DNA from: JADFRG01 sp964590515
GTDB taxonomy: Bacteria > Chloroflexota > Anaerolineae > Anaerolineales > E44-bin32
Reading direction: 5' to 3'
NCBI GenBank assembly: GCA_964590515.1
Contig: CAZPZD010000026.1
Coordinates: forward strand, 1-33,313
Length of the DNA: 33,313 bases
Positions 1 to 7,949 of this stretch are shown one piece after another (positions within the stretch are counted from its first letter, which is position 1; each line of letters begins with the position of its first letter). The position numbers and the translations under genes are program-made. The notes under the pieces were generated by a model that ran no database searches, was not told the DNA's origin, and saw nothing but the letters and a program-made list of their open reading frames with translations.

Positions 1-2610
1 GCGATCGCCGGGGGATTCGTTCTGCTGTTTGTCAGTCTCACCGGGATCGCGATGCATACCCAGCGCTCAGTAGGCCGGGAGCGGGCCGAGCTGCGGGACA
101 AGAACGACTCGCTGCGCACGTCGGTGGACAAGCTCAAACAGAACCAGGAAGTTCTCAACCAGGTTTTGAATTCGGCCGGGGAGGGGATTTGCAGTCTGGA
201 CTCGCAGGGGCGCATCACCTACGCCAACAAGGCCGTCACCCGCATGACCGGCTGGAGCTACGCCGAATTGATCGGCCGCCCGCTCCACGTCACTCTTCAT
301 CAGCCCAAAGCCGACGGCTCGCCATATCCTGAAGAGGACTCGCCGATCACTAAGACCTGGCGGGAGGGAACCGAGGCGCGGGTCATCGATGAGGTCTTCT
401 GGCGCCGCAATCTAGCCAGTTTTCCGGTCGAATACGTCAGCACCCCGATCTACGATGATGGACGGGTGACCGGTGCAGTCGTCGTGTTCCGCAATGTCAG
501 CGACCACAAGCGCGCCCGCGACGCGCTGAAGGTCTCCCAGAATTTCGCCGAGACGATCCTCACCAGTGTCAACGAGGGGATCGTCGTCTACGATCGCGAG
601 CTTCGCTACCGAGCTTGGAACAAAGTCATGGAGGAATTTACCGGCCTCCCCGCCAGCCAGATTATCGGAAGCTCGGCGCTGGATCTATTCCCGCAGTTCA
701 TGCTTCCGGGGATCGACCGCCTGATGCTGCGTGCCATGCGGGGCGAGCGGGTGGTCTCCGAAGACACCCGTTACCGGGTACCCCAGAGCGGCAAAGAAGG
801 CTGGCTGGTCGCCACTCTGTCGCCGCATACCTCGCCCGAGGGCGAGACGATCGGAGTCGTTGGGATCGTCCGAGATATCAGTGCCCGCAAGGTCGCGGAG
901 CAAGAATTGCGGGAAAGCGAGGAGCGGTACGCCCTGGCCGCCAGCGCGGCCAACGATGGGCTTTGGGACTGGGACCTGACCGGCAAGGATGTCTACTACT
1001 CGCCCCGCTGGAAATCGATGCTCGGATATGTAGACGGGGAGATCTCGAAATCCACCCATGAATGGTTCAGCCGAGTGCACCCCGAAGACCTGGCCGACTT
1101 CAACGCCTCGATCGGGAAACACATTCAAGGCGAGACGCCTCATTTCGAGAGCGAGCACCGCATGCTGCACCGGGATGGCTCCTACCGCTGGATGCTGACT
1201 CGCGGGTTAGCCATGCGGGATTCCGGAGGCAACGCCTACCGGATGGCCGGGTCGCAGACCGATATCACTGACCGCAAGCGGGCTTCAGACCAGCTGGTCT
1301 ACGACGCATTCCACGACGGCCTCACCCGCCTTCCCAACCGGGCGCTGTTTACCGATCGACTCGAGCGGGCGCTGGAACGAGCCAAGCGGCGAGACGACTA
1401 CACCCTGGCCGTGCTCTTCCTCGATCTGGATCGCTTCAAGGTGGTCAATGACTCGCTGGGACACTTGACCGGCGACCAGCTCTTGGTTGGAGTGGCCCGC
1501 CGGCTGGAGACCTGTCTGCGGCAGGTAGATACCGTGGCGCGATTGGGTGGCGACGAATTCGTCGTTTTGCTGGAGGACATCGAAAACGTCGGCCACGCCA
1601 CGGCCACGGCCGAGCGAATCCAGGAGCAGCTGGAGGAAAACTTCCGGTTGGATGACAACGATGTCTTCACCAGCGCCAGCATCGGGATCGCGGTGAGCAA
1701 GACCGGCCAGGATCGGGCGCAAGACATCTTGCGGGATGCCGATATTGCGATGTACCGAGCCAAGTCCATGGGTAAGGCCCGCTATGCCCTCTTCGACGAG
1801 ACGATGCACGGTCGAGCGGTCGAATTGCTCCAGCTGGAAACCGACCTGCGCAAGGCAGTGGACCGAGAGGAGTTTCTGCTGCACTACCAGCCGATCGTCT
1901 CACTGCTCTCCGGCGAAATCGTCGGATTCGAGGCGCTGGTCCGCTGGATGCATCCGGAGCGGGGACTGATCTTCCCGGCTGCCTTCGTGCCCCTGGCGGA
2001 GGAGACCGGGCTCTCAATTCCAATGGGTGAATGGGTCCTGCGCGAGGCCTGTCACCAACTGCGGGCCTGGCGAGCAGCCCTCCCGAGCGAACGCAGCCTG
2101 TGGGTCAGTGTCAATCTCTCCAGCCGTCAGCTGCTGCAGCCCGGCCTGATCAGGTTTGTTGAGGACTGCCTGGAGGAAGCCCAATCAGACCCGGCCAGTC
2201 TGCATCTGGAAGTTACGGAAGGCGTCATCATGGCCGAACCGGAAGCAGCCACGGCGATGCTGGTTGGCTTGCGGGAGCTCGGAGTTGGGCTGCCGATCGA
2301 TGATTTTGGGACCGGATACTCCTCGTTGGCCTACCTGCACCGGTTCCCAATCACCTCGCTCAAGATCGACCGCAGCTTTGTCAATCGGGTCGCCTCGGGA
2401 GGGGAGGATGAGGTGATCGTGCGAACGATCGTGAGTCTCGCCCACAATCTCGGAATGGATGTGATTGCCGAGGGCGTAGAAACAGCCGAGCAGCTCGAGC
2501 GGCTCACCGCACTGGGTTGCGAATTCGGACAAGGGTTCTACTTCTCGAGACCAGTTCCGGCCGAAGAGGCTTCGCAACTGCTCCAGCTTCCGGTAGCCGT
2601 CCCAGCCTGA
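1..2610 (+). CDS. PAS-PAS-PAS-GGDEF-EAL cyclic-di-GMP signalling protein (5' partial)
   Basis: The reading frame is open to the first base of the window and the codons before the first Met (52) encode a hydrophobic stretch, so this is the end of a longer membrane-anchored protein; 869 residues are visible. Residues 1-17 look like the end of a transmembrane helix, followed by a charged coiled linker, then three PAS domains (about 50-165, 175-300, 305-430), a GGDEF diguanylate cyclase domain (about 440-600) and an EAL phosphodiesterase domain (about 615-860). The cyclase motif GGDEF is intact (516-520), and RQVD sits exactly five residues before it (507-510), matching the RxxD inhibitory c-di-GMP site. 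The EAL motif (644-646) and the later DDFGTGYSS, KIDRSF and EGVET motifs are also intact. By family knowledge both activities are possible; which dominates cannot be read from sequence. The missing N-terminus may carry a periplasmic sensor. Confidence 0.95.
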   Translation, partial: AIAGGFVLLFVSLTGIAMHTQRSVGRERAELRDKNDSLRTSVDKLKQNQEVLNQVLNSAGEGICSLDSQGRITYANKAVTRMTGWSYAELIGRPLHVTLHQPKADGSPYPEEDSPITKTWREGTEARVIDEVFWRRNLASFPVEYVSTPIYDDGRVTGAVVVFRNVSDHKRARDALKVSQNFAETILTSVNEGIVVYDRELRYRAWNKVMEEFTGLPASQIIGSSALDLFPQFMLPGIDRLMLRAMRGERVVSEDTRYRVPQSGKEGWLVATLSPHTSPEGETIGVVGIVRDISARKVAEQELRESEERYALAASAANDGLWDWDLTGKDVYYSPRWKSMLGYVDGEISKSTHEWFSRVHPEDLADFNASIGKHIQGETPHFESEHRMLHRDGSYRWMLTRGLAMRDSGGNAYRMAGSQTDITDRKRASDQLVYDAFHDGLTRLPNRALFTDRLERALERAKRRDDYTLAVLFLDLDRFKVVNDSLGHLTGDQLLVGVARRLETCLRQVDTVARLGGDEFVVLLEDIENVGHATATAERIQEQLEENFRLDDNDVFTSASIGIAVSKTGQDRAQDILRDADIAMYRAKSMGKARYALFDETMHGRAVELLQLETDLRKAVDREEFLLHYQPIVSLLSGEIVGFEALVRWMHPERGLIFPAAFVPLAEETGLSIPMGEWVLREACHQLRAWRAALPSERSLWVSVNLSSRQLLQPGLIRFVEDCLEEAQSDPASLHLEVTEGVIMAEPEAATAMLVGLRELGVGLPIDDFGTGYSSLAYLHRFPITSLKIDRSFVNRVASGGEDEVIVRTIVSLAHNLGMDVIAEGVETAEQLERLTALGCEFGQGFYFSRPVPAEEASQLLQLPVAVPA

Positions 2611-2666
2611 CCGGGTAGAATCCCCCCACTCCAGAGACTCGGATTGTCAGCTCAACGAGGTGACGG

Positions 2667-3744
2667 ATGAAGCGAATCGGGATTCTCACCGGTGGGGGCG
2701 ACGCGCCTGGACTCAATGCCGTGATTCGGGCGGTCGTGAAGTCGGCCGACCAGCATGGCGGCTACGAAGTCCTCGGAATCAAGGACGGGTTCGAGGGCTG
2801 CCTGGACCCGGAAGGGGTGGTCGGGTTGGATCTGGACGCAGTTCACGGGATCCTGCCTCGCGGCGGCACGATCCTGGGTGCAGCCAACCGCGGGAATCCG
2901 TTTGCCAGGAAAGTTGTGCGGGATGGGAAGGAAGTGATGGAAGATGTGTCGGACGAGATCGTCGCGCGAATCGAAGAGCTCGAATTGGAGAGCCTCATCG
3001 TAGTGGGCGGCGATGGGACCCTGCACATTGCGCTCGAGCTCTTTCACAAAGAGGTCCCCGTGATCGGGATCCCCAAGACGATTGACAACGACATCGATGG
3101 CACCGATGTGACTTTCGGCTTCGACACCGCGGTCAATACTGCCACCGAGGCGCTCGACCGCCTGCACACGACGGCGGAGGCCCATCACCGGGTGATCGTG
3201 CTGGAACTTATGGGGCGGGACGCGGGTTTCATTACCCTGCAGGCGGGCATCGCCGGCGGCGCCGATGTGATCCTTATCCCGGAAATCCCATTTGAATTGA
3301 CCGGCATTTGTGAGACGATCTTGGCCCGAGCCGGCCGCGGTAGGCACTTCAGCACGGTGGCGGCGGCCGAAGGCGCCCGGCCGAAAGGCGGAGGGCAGGT
3401 GTTCCGGAGTGCGGGCGACGATACCGTGACGGCCCGGCTGGGGGGCATTGGCCAGACAGTCGCGGAATATGTGGAAGAGGTGTGCGGGATGGAGGCGAGG
3501 GTCATGGTGCTGGGTCATCTGCAGCGGGGCGGTTCGCCGACCGCCTTCGACCGCTGGCTGGCGACCCGCTTTGGAGCAGCCGCATTCCGGCTGGCGCGGG
3601 AACGGGCGCACGGGAGGATGGTGGCGCTGCGGGGGGCGAGCATTGTCGACCTCCCGCTGGACGAAGCGCTGGCCGCGCCAAAGCGGGTGGATCTTAATGG
3701 CGACGGGGTCCTGACCGCCCGGACGCTCGGGATCTACCTCGGCG
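2667..3744 (+). CDS. pfkA: 6-phosphofructokinase (3' end lost in gap)
   Basis: Phosphorylates fructose 6-phosphate to the 1,6-bisphosphate, the committing step of glycolysis, in the cytoplasm. The N-terminus has the nucleotide-binding GILTGGGDAPGLN motif; GGDGT occurs at 114-118 and the catalytic PKTIDND at 136-142, followed by MGRDAGF and GHLQRGG. The residue equivalent to E. coli Gly104, which favours ATP over pyrophosphate, is Gly117; the position equivalent to Gly124 is Lys137. Gly/Lys is the combination of the ATP-using group III enzymes, while PPi enzymes usually have Asp/Lys. About 359 residues are visible, close to the usual length, so only a few C-terminal residues should be missing. 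The ATG at 2667 follows a plausible GAGG site. An apparent continuation of the frame beyond the N run is an artefact of the gap. Confidence 0.93.
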
Positions 3745-3844
3745 NNNNNNNNNNNNNNNNNNNNNNNNNNNNNNNNNNNNNNNNNNNNNNNNNNNNNNNN
3801 NNNNNNNNNNNNNNNNNNNNNNNNNNNNNNNNNNNNNNNNNNNN
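3745..3844. other. assembly gap (100 N)
   Basis: There are exactly 100 undetermined bases, the usual scaffold placeholder for a gap of unknown size. The end of the phosphofructokinase gene and the start of the following membrane-protein gene are hidden here. Confidence 0.98.
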
Positions 3845-3845
3845 T

Positions 3846-4253
3846 GGCGACTGGGTGGCGCGCGAGCCACTTCGAATTTTTGCGATCGGATTCCTGGTGG
3901 CGGCGGCGTTCTTTCTCGTCGAGGCAGGCGCGGCCGAGATCGTGCTGGCCCGCCGGTCGGACTGTGTCGAGCAGCTCGGTCGAATGCGGCTTGCCCCAAA
4001 CCCTGAGCAAGCCTGCATGTCAGAATTTCAGTTTTTCTTGGCTCGAGCGGTATCTCGGGGGGTGTTCGCCCCCGCGGACCCCGAGCCATCCGGAGCGATC
4101 GCCTGGCCGCTGATGGCCGGGCTGTACGGCCTGATGGGCGGGGCGCTGGCGCGGCTGAAGCCGACCCGCGGGATCGGGGTCTACCTCGGAGTCCACCTGG
4201 CCATGCTGATGGTGCTGATGTCGCTGGATTTCCTGTCCCAGTTCATCGTCTAG
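3846..4253 (+). CDS. membrane protein of unknown function (5' end uncertain)
   Basis: After the gap an open frame of 135 codons runs to a TAG at 4251-4253. It has a hydrophobic helix near its start (after REPLRIF), a polar central part with two cysteines, and two further hydrophobic stretches at the end, so about three membrane segments. It does not resemble the C-terminus of phosphofructokinase, whose normal length is already reached before the gap. A GTG at 3855 could be the start, but the true start may lie inside the gap. No family was recognised. A hairpin suitable for termination follows about 30 bases downstream. Confidence 0.6.
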   Translation, partial: GDWVAREPLRIFAIGFLVAAAFFLVEAGAAEIVLARRSDCVEQLGRMRLAPNPEQACMSEFQFFLARAVSRGVFAPADPEPSGAIAWPLMAGLYGLMGGALARLKPTRGIGVYLGVHLAMLMVLMSLDFLSQFIV

Positions 4254-4283
4254 AGCGAACTGATTCAGGGGTAGGAAAAGGAA

Positions 4284-4313
4284 GGAGCCGCCTCATTGGC
4301 GGCTCCGCCTTTT
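4284..4313. terminator. intrinsic terminator between convergent units
   Basis: There is a perfect 9-bp stem, GGAGCCGCC (4284-4292) and GGCGGCTCC (4298-4306), with a 5-base loop. It is followed by GCCTTTT on the plus strand and by a T-rich TTCCTTTT on the minus strand. It can therefore end both the plus-strand membrane-protein transcript and a minus-strand transcript coming from 4439. Confidence 0.75.
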
Positions 4314-4361
4314 GCGCTGCGGCAATTCCTCATCCTAGACGGAGGAGGGATGCCGCAGCGC
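4314..4361. repeat. 11-bp perfect inverted repeat
   Basis: GCGCTGCGGCA (4314-4324) and TGCCGCAGCGC (4351-4361) are perfect inverted copies enclosing 26 bases, which themselves contain a smaller CCTC/GAGG pairing. It overlaps the small minus-strand ORF and lies beside the terminator, so it would fold in the minus-strand RNA just before the terminator hairpin. Confidence 0.8.
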
Positions 4362-4386
4362 GACGTTCGTAAGAGCTACTACTCAT
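4330..4386 (-). CDS. putative 18-residue small protein
   Basis: On the minus strand an ATG at 4386 is preceded by an excellent Shine-Dalgarno sequence, CGAGGAGGTGG, with the AGGAGG core ending 8 bases before the ATG. The frame reads MSSSSYERRAAASLLRLG and stops with TGA at 4332-4330. A near-consensus promoter lies upstream (4446-4474) and a terminator downstream (4284-4306), so the ORF has its own complete transcription unit of roughly 160 bases. Its GAGGAGG site can pair with CCTCCTC inside the ORF and, alternatively, with CCTCG upstream, suggesting the start is structurally masked. No known family was recognised. It could instead be a regulatory RNA whose ORF is incidental. Confidence 0.5.
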   Translation of the reverse strand: MSSSSYERRAAASLLRLG

Positions 4387-4445
4387 CGGCACCACCTCCT
4401 CGACATTAGGATAGCGAGGTTGGGGCTCTTTGCGAGCCGGGCTGG

Positions 4446-4474
4446 AGTATCTCACAGCCCCGGAACGATGTCAA
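4446..4474 (-). promoter_or_regulatory. sigma70-type promoter for the small transcript
   Basis: Read on the minus strand: TTGACA (4474-4469), a 17-bp spacer, then GATACT (4451-4446), with TGA directly before it as an extended -10. The -10 sits inside an inverted repeat, CCGGGCTG (4437-4444) and CAGCCCCGG (4455-4463), that could be an operator. The predicted RNA start is near 4439, and a small hairpin GGCTC-GCAAA-GAGCC forms at its 5' end. Confidence 0.7.
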
Positions 4475-4495
4475 TAACCCAAGCGGCCCGCGGGA

Positions 4496-5518
4496 TCACA
4501 GGATGAGCATCGCGTCCCCGAACGAATAGAAGCGATACCCCTCGGCCTTGGCGACCGCGTAGGCCTCCAGAATCCGTTCCCGGCCGGCGAATGCGGCGAC
4601 CATCATCAGCAGGGTGGAGCGGGGGAGGTGAAAGTTGGTGAGCATGGCATCGACGATCCGGAATTCGAAACCGGGCAAGATAAACAGGTCGGTTGAGCCC
4701 TCGAACGGCGCTAGCCTGTCTCCCGAGGCCGCCTGGCGAACGGCAGTTTCCAGCGCCCGGACTGAAGTTGTTCCGACCGCAATGACCCGTCCACCTTCCA
4801 GCCTCGCCTGCTGCACAGCTCGTGAAACCTCTGTATCAACCTGGCACCATTCCGTGTGAATAGGGTGGTTGGATGGATCGGGCTCGGTGACCGGCAAGAA
4901 GGTGTCCAGGCCAATGTGCAGGGTGAGCTTGCAGATTGCCACGCCTCGCTCGATCAGCTGGTCCAGTAGATCTTCGGTGAAATGCAGCCCGGCCGTCGGA
5001 GCCGCCGCGGAGCCGGAGTGGCGGGCATAAACGGTCTGGTATTCATCCGGATCGTGGAGGGGTTCCTGAATGTATGGCGGGAGCGGAGGAACACCGAACC
5101 GATCGAGCTCGGGCGAGATCTCACTTTCAAAATGAACCATTCGGCGAGCACCCCCCAGGTCCTCAACAATTTCCGCCCAGGGTCCCCCGACCACCTTCAA
5201 CCGCGTTCCCGGCCGATGCCCTCTTCCGCCAGCGAGCGTTTCCCAGGTTCTCGGCCCGTGGCGGCGCAATAGGAGCAGCTCGCCACGTCCGCCGCTGGGT
5301 GCCTTCCATACCCGCAGTCGGGCCGGGATGACCCGGGTCTCGTTCAACACCAGGGTATCGCCAGGTCGAAGGAATTCGGGCAGCTGCGCGAACCGGGCGT
5401 GCTTGATCGACCCGCCGCGCCGGTCTAGGACCATCAGCCGGGAGGAATCGCGGGGCGAGGCCGGGCGCTGGGCGATAAGTTCCTGAGGCAGGTCGTAGTC
5501 GAAATCGGCGGTGCGCAA
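4496..5518 (-). CDS. queA: S-adenosylmethionine:tRNA ribosyltransferase-isomerase
   Basis: QueA transfers and isomerises the ribosyl part of S-adenosylmethionine onto preQ1 in the tRNA wobble position, giving epoxyqueuosine. The 340-residue product is full length. It begins with the family-typical DFDYDLP-ELIAQ block and contains LNETRVIPARL (58-68), an AAPTAGLHF block near residue 170, and the usual ending YRFYSFGDAMLI. The start is TTG (5518-5516), chosen because it lies just before the conserved N-terminal block; no clear ribosome site is visible. The gene follows ruvB by 44 bases on the same strand and is probably cotranscribed, an arrangement common to many bacteria. No other queuosine gene is in the window. 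Confidence 0.95.
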   Translation of the reverse strand: MRTADFDYDLPQELIAQRPASPRDSSRLMVLDRRGGSIKHARFAQLPEFLRPGDTLVLNETRVIPARLRVWKAPSGGRGELLLLRRHGPRTWETLAGGRGHRPGTRLKVVGGPWAEIVEDLGGARRMVHFESEISPELDRFGVPPLPPYIQEPLHDPDEYQTVYARHSGSAAAPTAGLHFTEDLLDQLIERGVAICKLTLHIGLDTFLPVTEPDPSNHPIHTEWCQVDTEVSRAVQQARLEGGRVIAVGTTSVRALETAVRQAASGDRLAPFEGSTDLFILPGFEFRIVDAMLTNFHLPRSTLLMMVAAFAGRERILEAYAVAKAEGYRFYSFGDAMLIL

Positions 5519-5562
5519 AGTTAGCGGGGAGGCAGCTGGACGCCGGTTGGGGGGCGAGGCTG

Positions 5563-6594
5563 CTACAGTTCGGGCAGGCGTGGCTGGGGGCCGGCCGGCG
5601 GCTGGAGCCCCAGGTGCTCGTAGGCCCGCGCAGTTGCGACCCGGCCCTGGGGGGTCCGGTCGATAAACCCGAGTTGCAGCAGGTACGGCTCGACCACATC
5701 CATGATCGTGTCCGGCTCTTCGCTCATGGAGGCCGCGATCGTCTGCAGCCCGACCGGTCCTCCGTCGTATTTCTCGATCACAGTCATGAGCACTTTGCGA
5801 TCGGCTTCGTCCAACCCGAGGTCGTCAATGTCCAGCAGCTCCAACGCCTCCCCGGCGACCGACCGGGAGATCCGGCCATCGGCTCGCACCTGGGCGTAGT
5901 CGCGCACCCGACGGAGCAGCCTCAGCGCCACCCGCGGCGTGCCGCGGGCCCGGCAGGCGATCTCGTCGATGCCTTCCGGCGTCACGTCGATCTTCAAGAC
6001 CGTCGCCGCCCGCTCGACGATCGCCTTCATTGCCTCCAGCTCGTAAAAGTCAAGCCGGTGGATCGCACCGAACCGGGATCGCAGTGGAGCGGTAAGGAGG
6101 GCCAATCGGGTAGTGGCCCCCACGATGGTGAATTTCGGGAGGCGTAGCCGGAGCGACCGGGCGCTCGGTCCCTTGCCGATGGTGAGGTCGAGGGCGAATT
6201 CCTCCATCGCCGGATAGAGGATCTCTTCGACCGCCCGGCCCAAACGATGGATCTCATCGATGAACAGAATATCAATCGATTGCAGGTTGGTCAGAATGGC
6301 CGCCAGGTCACCTGCCCGTTCGATGGCGGGACCCGAAGTGATCTTGAAATTCGAATCCATCTCGTTGGCGAGGATGTGGGCCAGAGTGGTCTTGCCCAAT
6401 CCCGGCGGTCCATAAAACAGCACGTGGTCGAGCGGTTCGCTGCGGCTGCGGGCGGCTTGAATCAGAATCGCCAGGTTTTCCCGGACCCGGTCTTGGCCGA
6501 TCATGTCGGACAACTTAGCCGGGCGCAGGGCCTGAATCGTGGGGTCTGAGACCTGGCGGGCAGGGGAAACCACTCGCTCGCCTTGAAGGGTCAC
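5563..6594 (-). CDS. ruvB: Holliday junction branch migration ATPase RuvB
   Basis: RuvB is the hexameric AAA+ motor that drives branch migration of Holliday junctions together with RuvA. Numbered from GTG 6594, the Walker A GPPGLGKT is at 62-69 and Walker B DEIH at 113-116. GATTR (sensor 1) and the ARGTPR sensor 2 motif follow, then the winged-helix domain ending in GFIDRTPQGR. The frame is open to a GTG at 6627, but the GTG at 6594 is preferred. It leaves the family-typical short N-terminus, and a TATAAT lies 6 bases before it, which would make the mRNA leaderless; the longer version would need translation from within the promoter. ruvA and ruvC are not adjacent in this window. Confidence 0.93.
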   Translation of the reverse strand: MTLQGERVVSPARQVSDPTIQALRPAKLSDMIGQDRVRENLAILIQAARSRSEPLDHVLFYGPPGLGKTTLAHILANEMDSNFKITSGPAIERAGDLAAILTNLQSIDILFIDEIHRLGRAVEEILYPAMEEFALDLTIGKGPSARSLRLRLPKFTIVGATTRLALLTAPLRSRFGAIHRLDFYELEAMKAIVERAATVLKIDVTPEGIDEIACRARGTPRVALRLLRRVRDYAQVRADGRISRSVAGEALELLDIDDLGLDEADRKVLMTVIEKYDGGPVGLQTIAASMSEEPDTIMDVVEPYLLQLGFIDRTPQGRVATARAYEHLGLQPPAGPQPRLPEL

Positions 6595-6600
6595 AGGGCG

Positions 6601-6606
6601 ATTATA
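6601..6606 (-). promoter_or_regulatory. -10 element of ruvB
   Basis: A perfect TATAAT on the minus strand ends 6 bases before the GTG at 6594. No good -35 is seen 17 bases upstream. RNA would begin at or within a base or two of the start codon. Confidence 0.5.
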
Positions 6607-6651
6607 CAGGAAGGGCTGGGGTGGCACATCCAGGGTAGGCCATCTGCCCGG

Positions 6652-6680
6652 TTGACCCTGGGGTGGTCCTTCACTATACT
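6652..6680 (+). promoter_or_regulatory. promoter for the 6805 gene
   Basis: TTGACC (6652-6657), a 17-bp spacer and TATACT (6675-6680). The RNA would start near 6687, giving a leader of about 118 bases before the GTG at 6805. No known riboswitch fold was recognised in that leader. Confidence 0.7.
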
Positions 6681-6804
6681 CACCAATTGGGCGTCCTCAG
6701 GCCCAGAACTGTTAGTCCTTCTTGGCGAGCCTCTGATTTCGTTCCCACCGGCCTCTTCGAATATGCCGTCATAGTCAGGCATCGACCAAGGAGGGAAGCA
6801 AAGC

Positions 6805-7773
6805 GTGTTCGCCATTGGCCTGCGCCAACTGCAGCAGGCGCTGGATCAGAAGGCCAATCAGGTCCAGCAAGAATTCATCCTTGCCAGCGAGCAGCTGGAA
6901 GACGTCGGCCGCAAACTGCTGGAGCCAGCCCCTGAGGACCGCGACCGCCTTCGAGAGCAGCAGCTCTCGCTGCGGGCCCGTCAGCAGGCCCTGGCGGACG
7001 AGGTCAACACCTGGAGGGAGCGGGCCCGCGGAGTACGCAGCCAGTCCGGCGCCCACTCACTCCGCACCTACCTCAATGAATTGCTCAATCTCAACGATCC
7101 GCTGCTGACCCCGGCGATCCAGCACTCCCTCTACCTGTTGGATGCCCCCGAGGAGGAGCTGGCCAAGCTTGCCGGGCAAGAGTCCCCAAGTGTCATAACC
7201 ACCCCCGCCGGCCGGCTGATCCAGCGTTCTCGAACAGAATTCGACCTGCGCGGATCGGATGCCGGGGCCCGGCAGCGGGCCGCGATCGAGTTCGCCAATC
7301 GGCCGGGCCTGGCGCAGCAGGACGGAGCGATCGCGGAGATCGAGGCCGCCATCGAAGATCCCGATCCGATCGTCCGAGAAACTTCCCTGCTGACTATGAT
7401 CCAGTTGCACCGCTTCCGCAGCATGCGCTCGGCGGATCTCGATCAGGCCCACGCTTCGGTGCAGAAACTGGCCTCCCTCAACCATGTCACGGCCATTCCC
7501 TCCCTCATCGAAGTCTTGGAGAAACCGCGGACCGGTTTTGTGCAGAGCGATTCAGGCAGCCAAGAGGTCGACAACAATCGATCCCGGATGGTGGCCTTGT
7601 TGCGTCTAATCGAGTGGCACACCCACGAGGCGAAAATGGCCGTATTCAAGCTGCAGTTTGACCGCGACCCGAATCTGGTTAAGACTGCCAAACGGGCTCT
7701 GGAACTCTTCCCAGATGAGTGGGGCGGGCCGCTCAAGGCTACCGGCCCGCTGCCGAGCCTCGACGAACCGTAG
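6805..7773 (+). CDS. coiled-coil/HEAT-like protein of unknown function
   Basis: A 322-residue soluble protein starting with GTG behind a strong AAGGAGG (6788-6794). Residues 1-75 are rich in Glu, Gln, Arg and Leu with heptad spacing, a probable coiled coil. The middle (about 85-115) is helical. From about 145 to 300 there are alternating helices with conserved-looking DPDPIVRETSLLTM, AIPSLIEVL and DPNLVKTAKRALELF segments, reminiscent of HEAT or armadillo repeats, which usually mediate protein contacts. No signal peptide, membrane segment or catalytic motif was seen. It stands alone between ruvB and valS with its own promoter and is followed closely by the valS promoter. No named family was recognised and no function is proposed. 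Confidence 0.8.
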   Translation: MFAIGLRQLQQALDQKANQVQQEFILASEQLEDVGRKLLEPAPEDRDRLREQQLSLRARQQALADEVNTWRERARGVRSQSGAHSLRTYLNELLNLNDPLLTPAIQHSLYLLDAPEEELAKLAGQESPSVITTPAGRLIQRSRTEFDLRGSDAGARQRAAIEFANRPGLAQQDGAIAEIEAAIEDPDPIVRETSLLTMIQLHRFRSMRSADLDQAHASVQKLASLNHVTAIPSLIEVLEKPRTGFVQSDSGSQEVDNNRSRMVALLRLIEWHTHEAKMAVFKLQFDRDPNLVKTAKRALELFPDEWGGPLKATGPLPSLDEP

Positions 7774-7787
7774 TCGCGGGTGGCTGG

Positions 7788-7817
7788 TTGACACTGAACT
7801 GCTAGCACGGCTATAAT
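7788..7817 (+). promoter_or_regulatory. promoter of valS
   Basis: TTGACA (7788-7793), an 18-bp spacer and a perfect TATAAT (7812-7817). The RNA start is expected near 7824, leaving a structured leader of about 126 bases before valS. Confidence 0.8.
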
Positions 7818-7823
7818 TCGGCC

Positions 7824-7949
7824 CAATCGAATACAGTGCTCCGGGAGGAGTACACACCGGCCCTCTCGCCCTCACCGACGAGGGGGTCTTTGTTTGAGGG
7901 TCGGAATCGTCCGGCCGGTGGGTGGTACTCCGAGTTAGGAGGTGGAAGC
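7824..7949 (+). promoter_or_regulatory. putative translational T-box leader of valS
   Basis: The leader ends in GGGTGGTACTCC, where TGGTAC (7923-7928) matches six of the seven bases of the T-box core UGGNACC; UGGU would pair with the ACCA end of uncharged tRNA-Val. Two exclusive folds can be drawn. In one, CTCC (7928-7931) pairs with GGAG (7938-7941), masking the Shine-Dalgarno sequence. In the other, GGAGTAC (7847-7853) pairs with GTACTCC (7925-7931), stacked on the perfect 8-bp helix CACCGGCC (7855-7862) / GGCCGGTG (7913-7920), freeing the site. A Val codon GTA at 7850-7852 is a possible specifier, but a classical stem I is not obvious. The class and specifier are uncertain. Confidence 0.5.

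Noticed and set aside
2652..4010. Long minus-strand open frame (452 codons) opposite the phosphofructokinase gene
   Set aside because: It is antisense to an intact conserved gene, crosses the N gap, and its translation shows no recognisable domain; high-GC genes often leave open antisense frames.
4280..4474. SRP RNA, tmRNA or 6S RNA
   Set aside because: The characteristic SRP tetraloop region, a tmRNA tRNA-like end and the long 6S hairpin were not found; the unit is too short for tmRNA.
6591..6815. Minus-strand 74-codon frame between ruvB and the 6805 gene
   Set aside because: Covers both divergent promoters and the ribosome site of the 6805 gene, has no ribosome site of its own, and third codon positions are not GC-biased.
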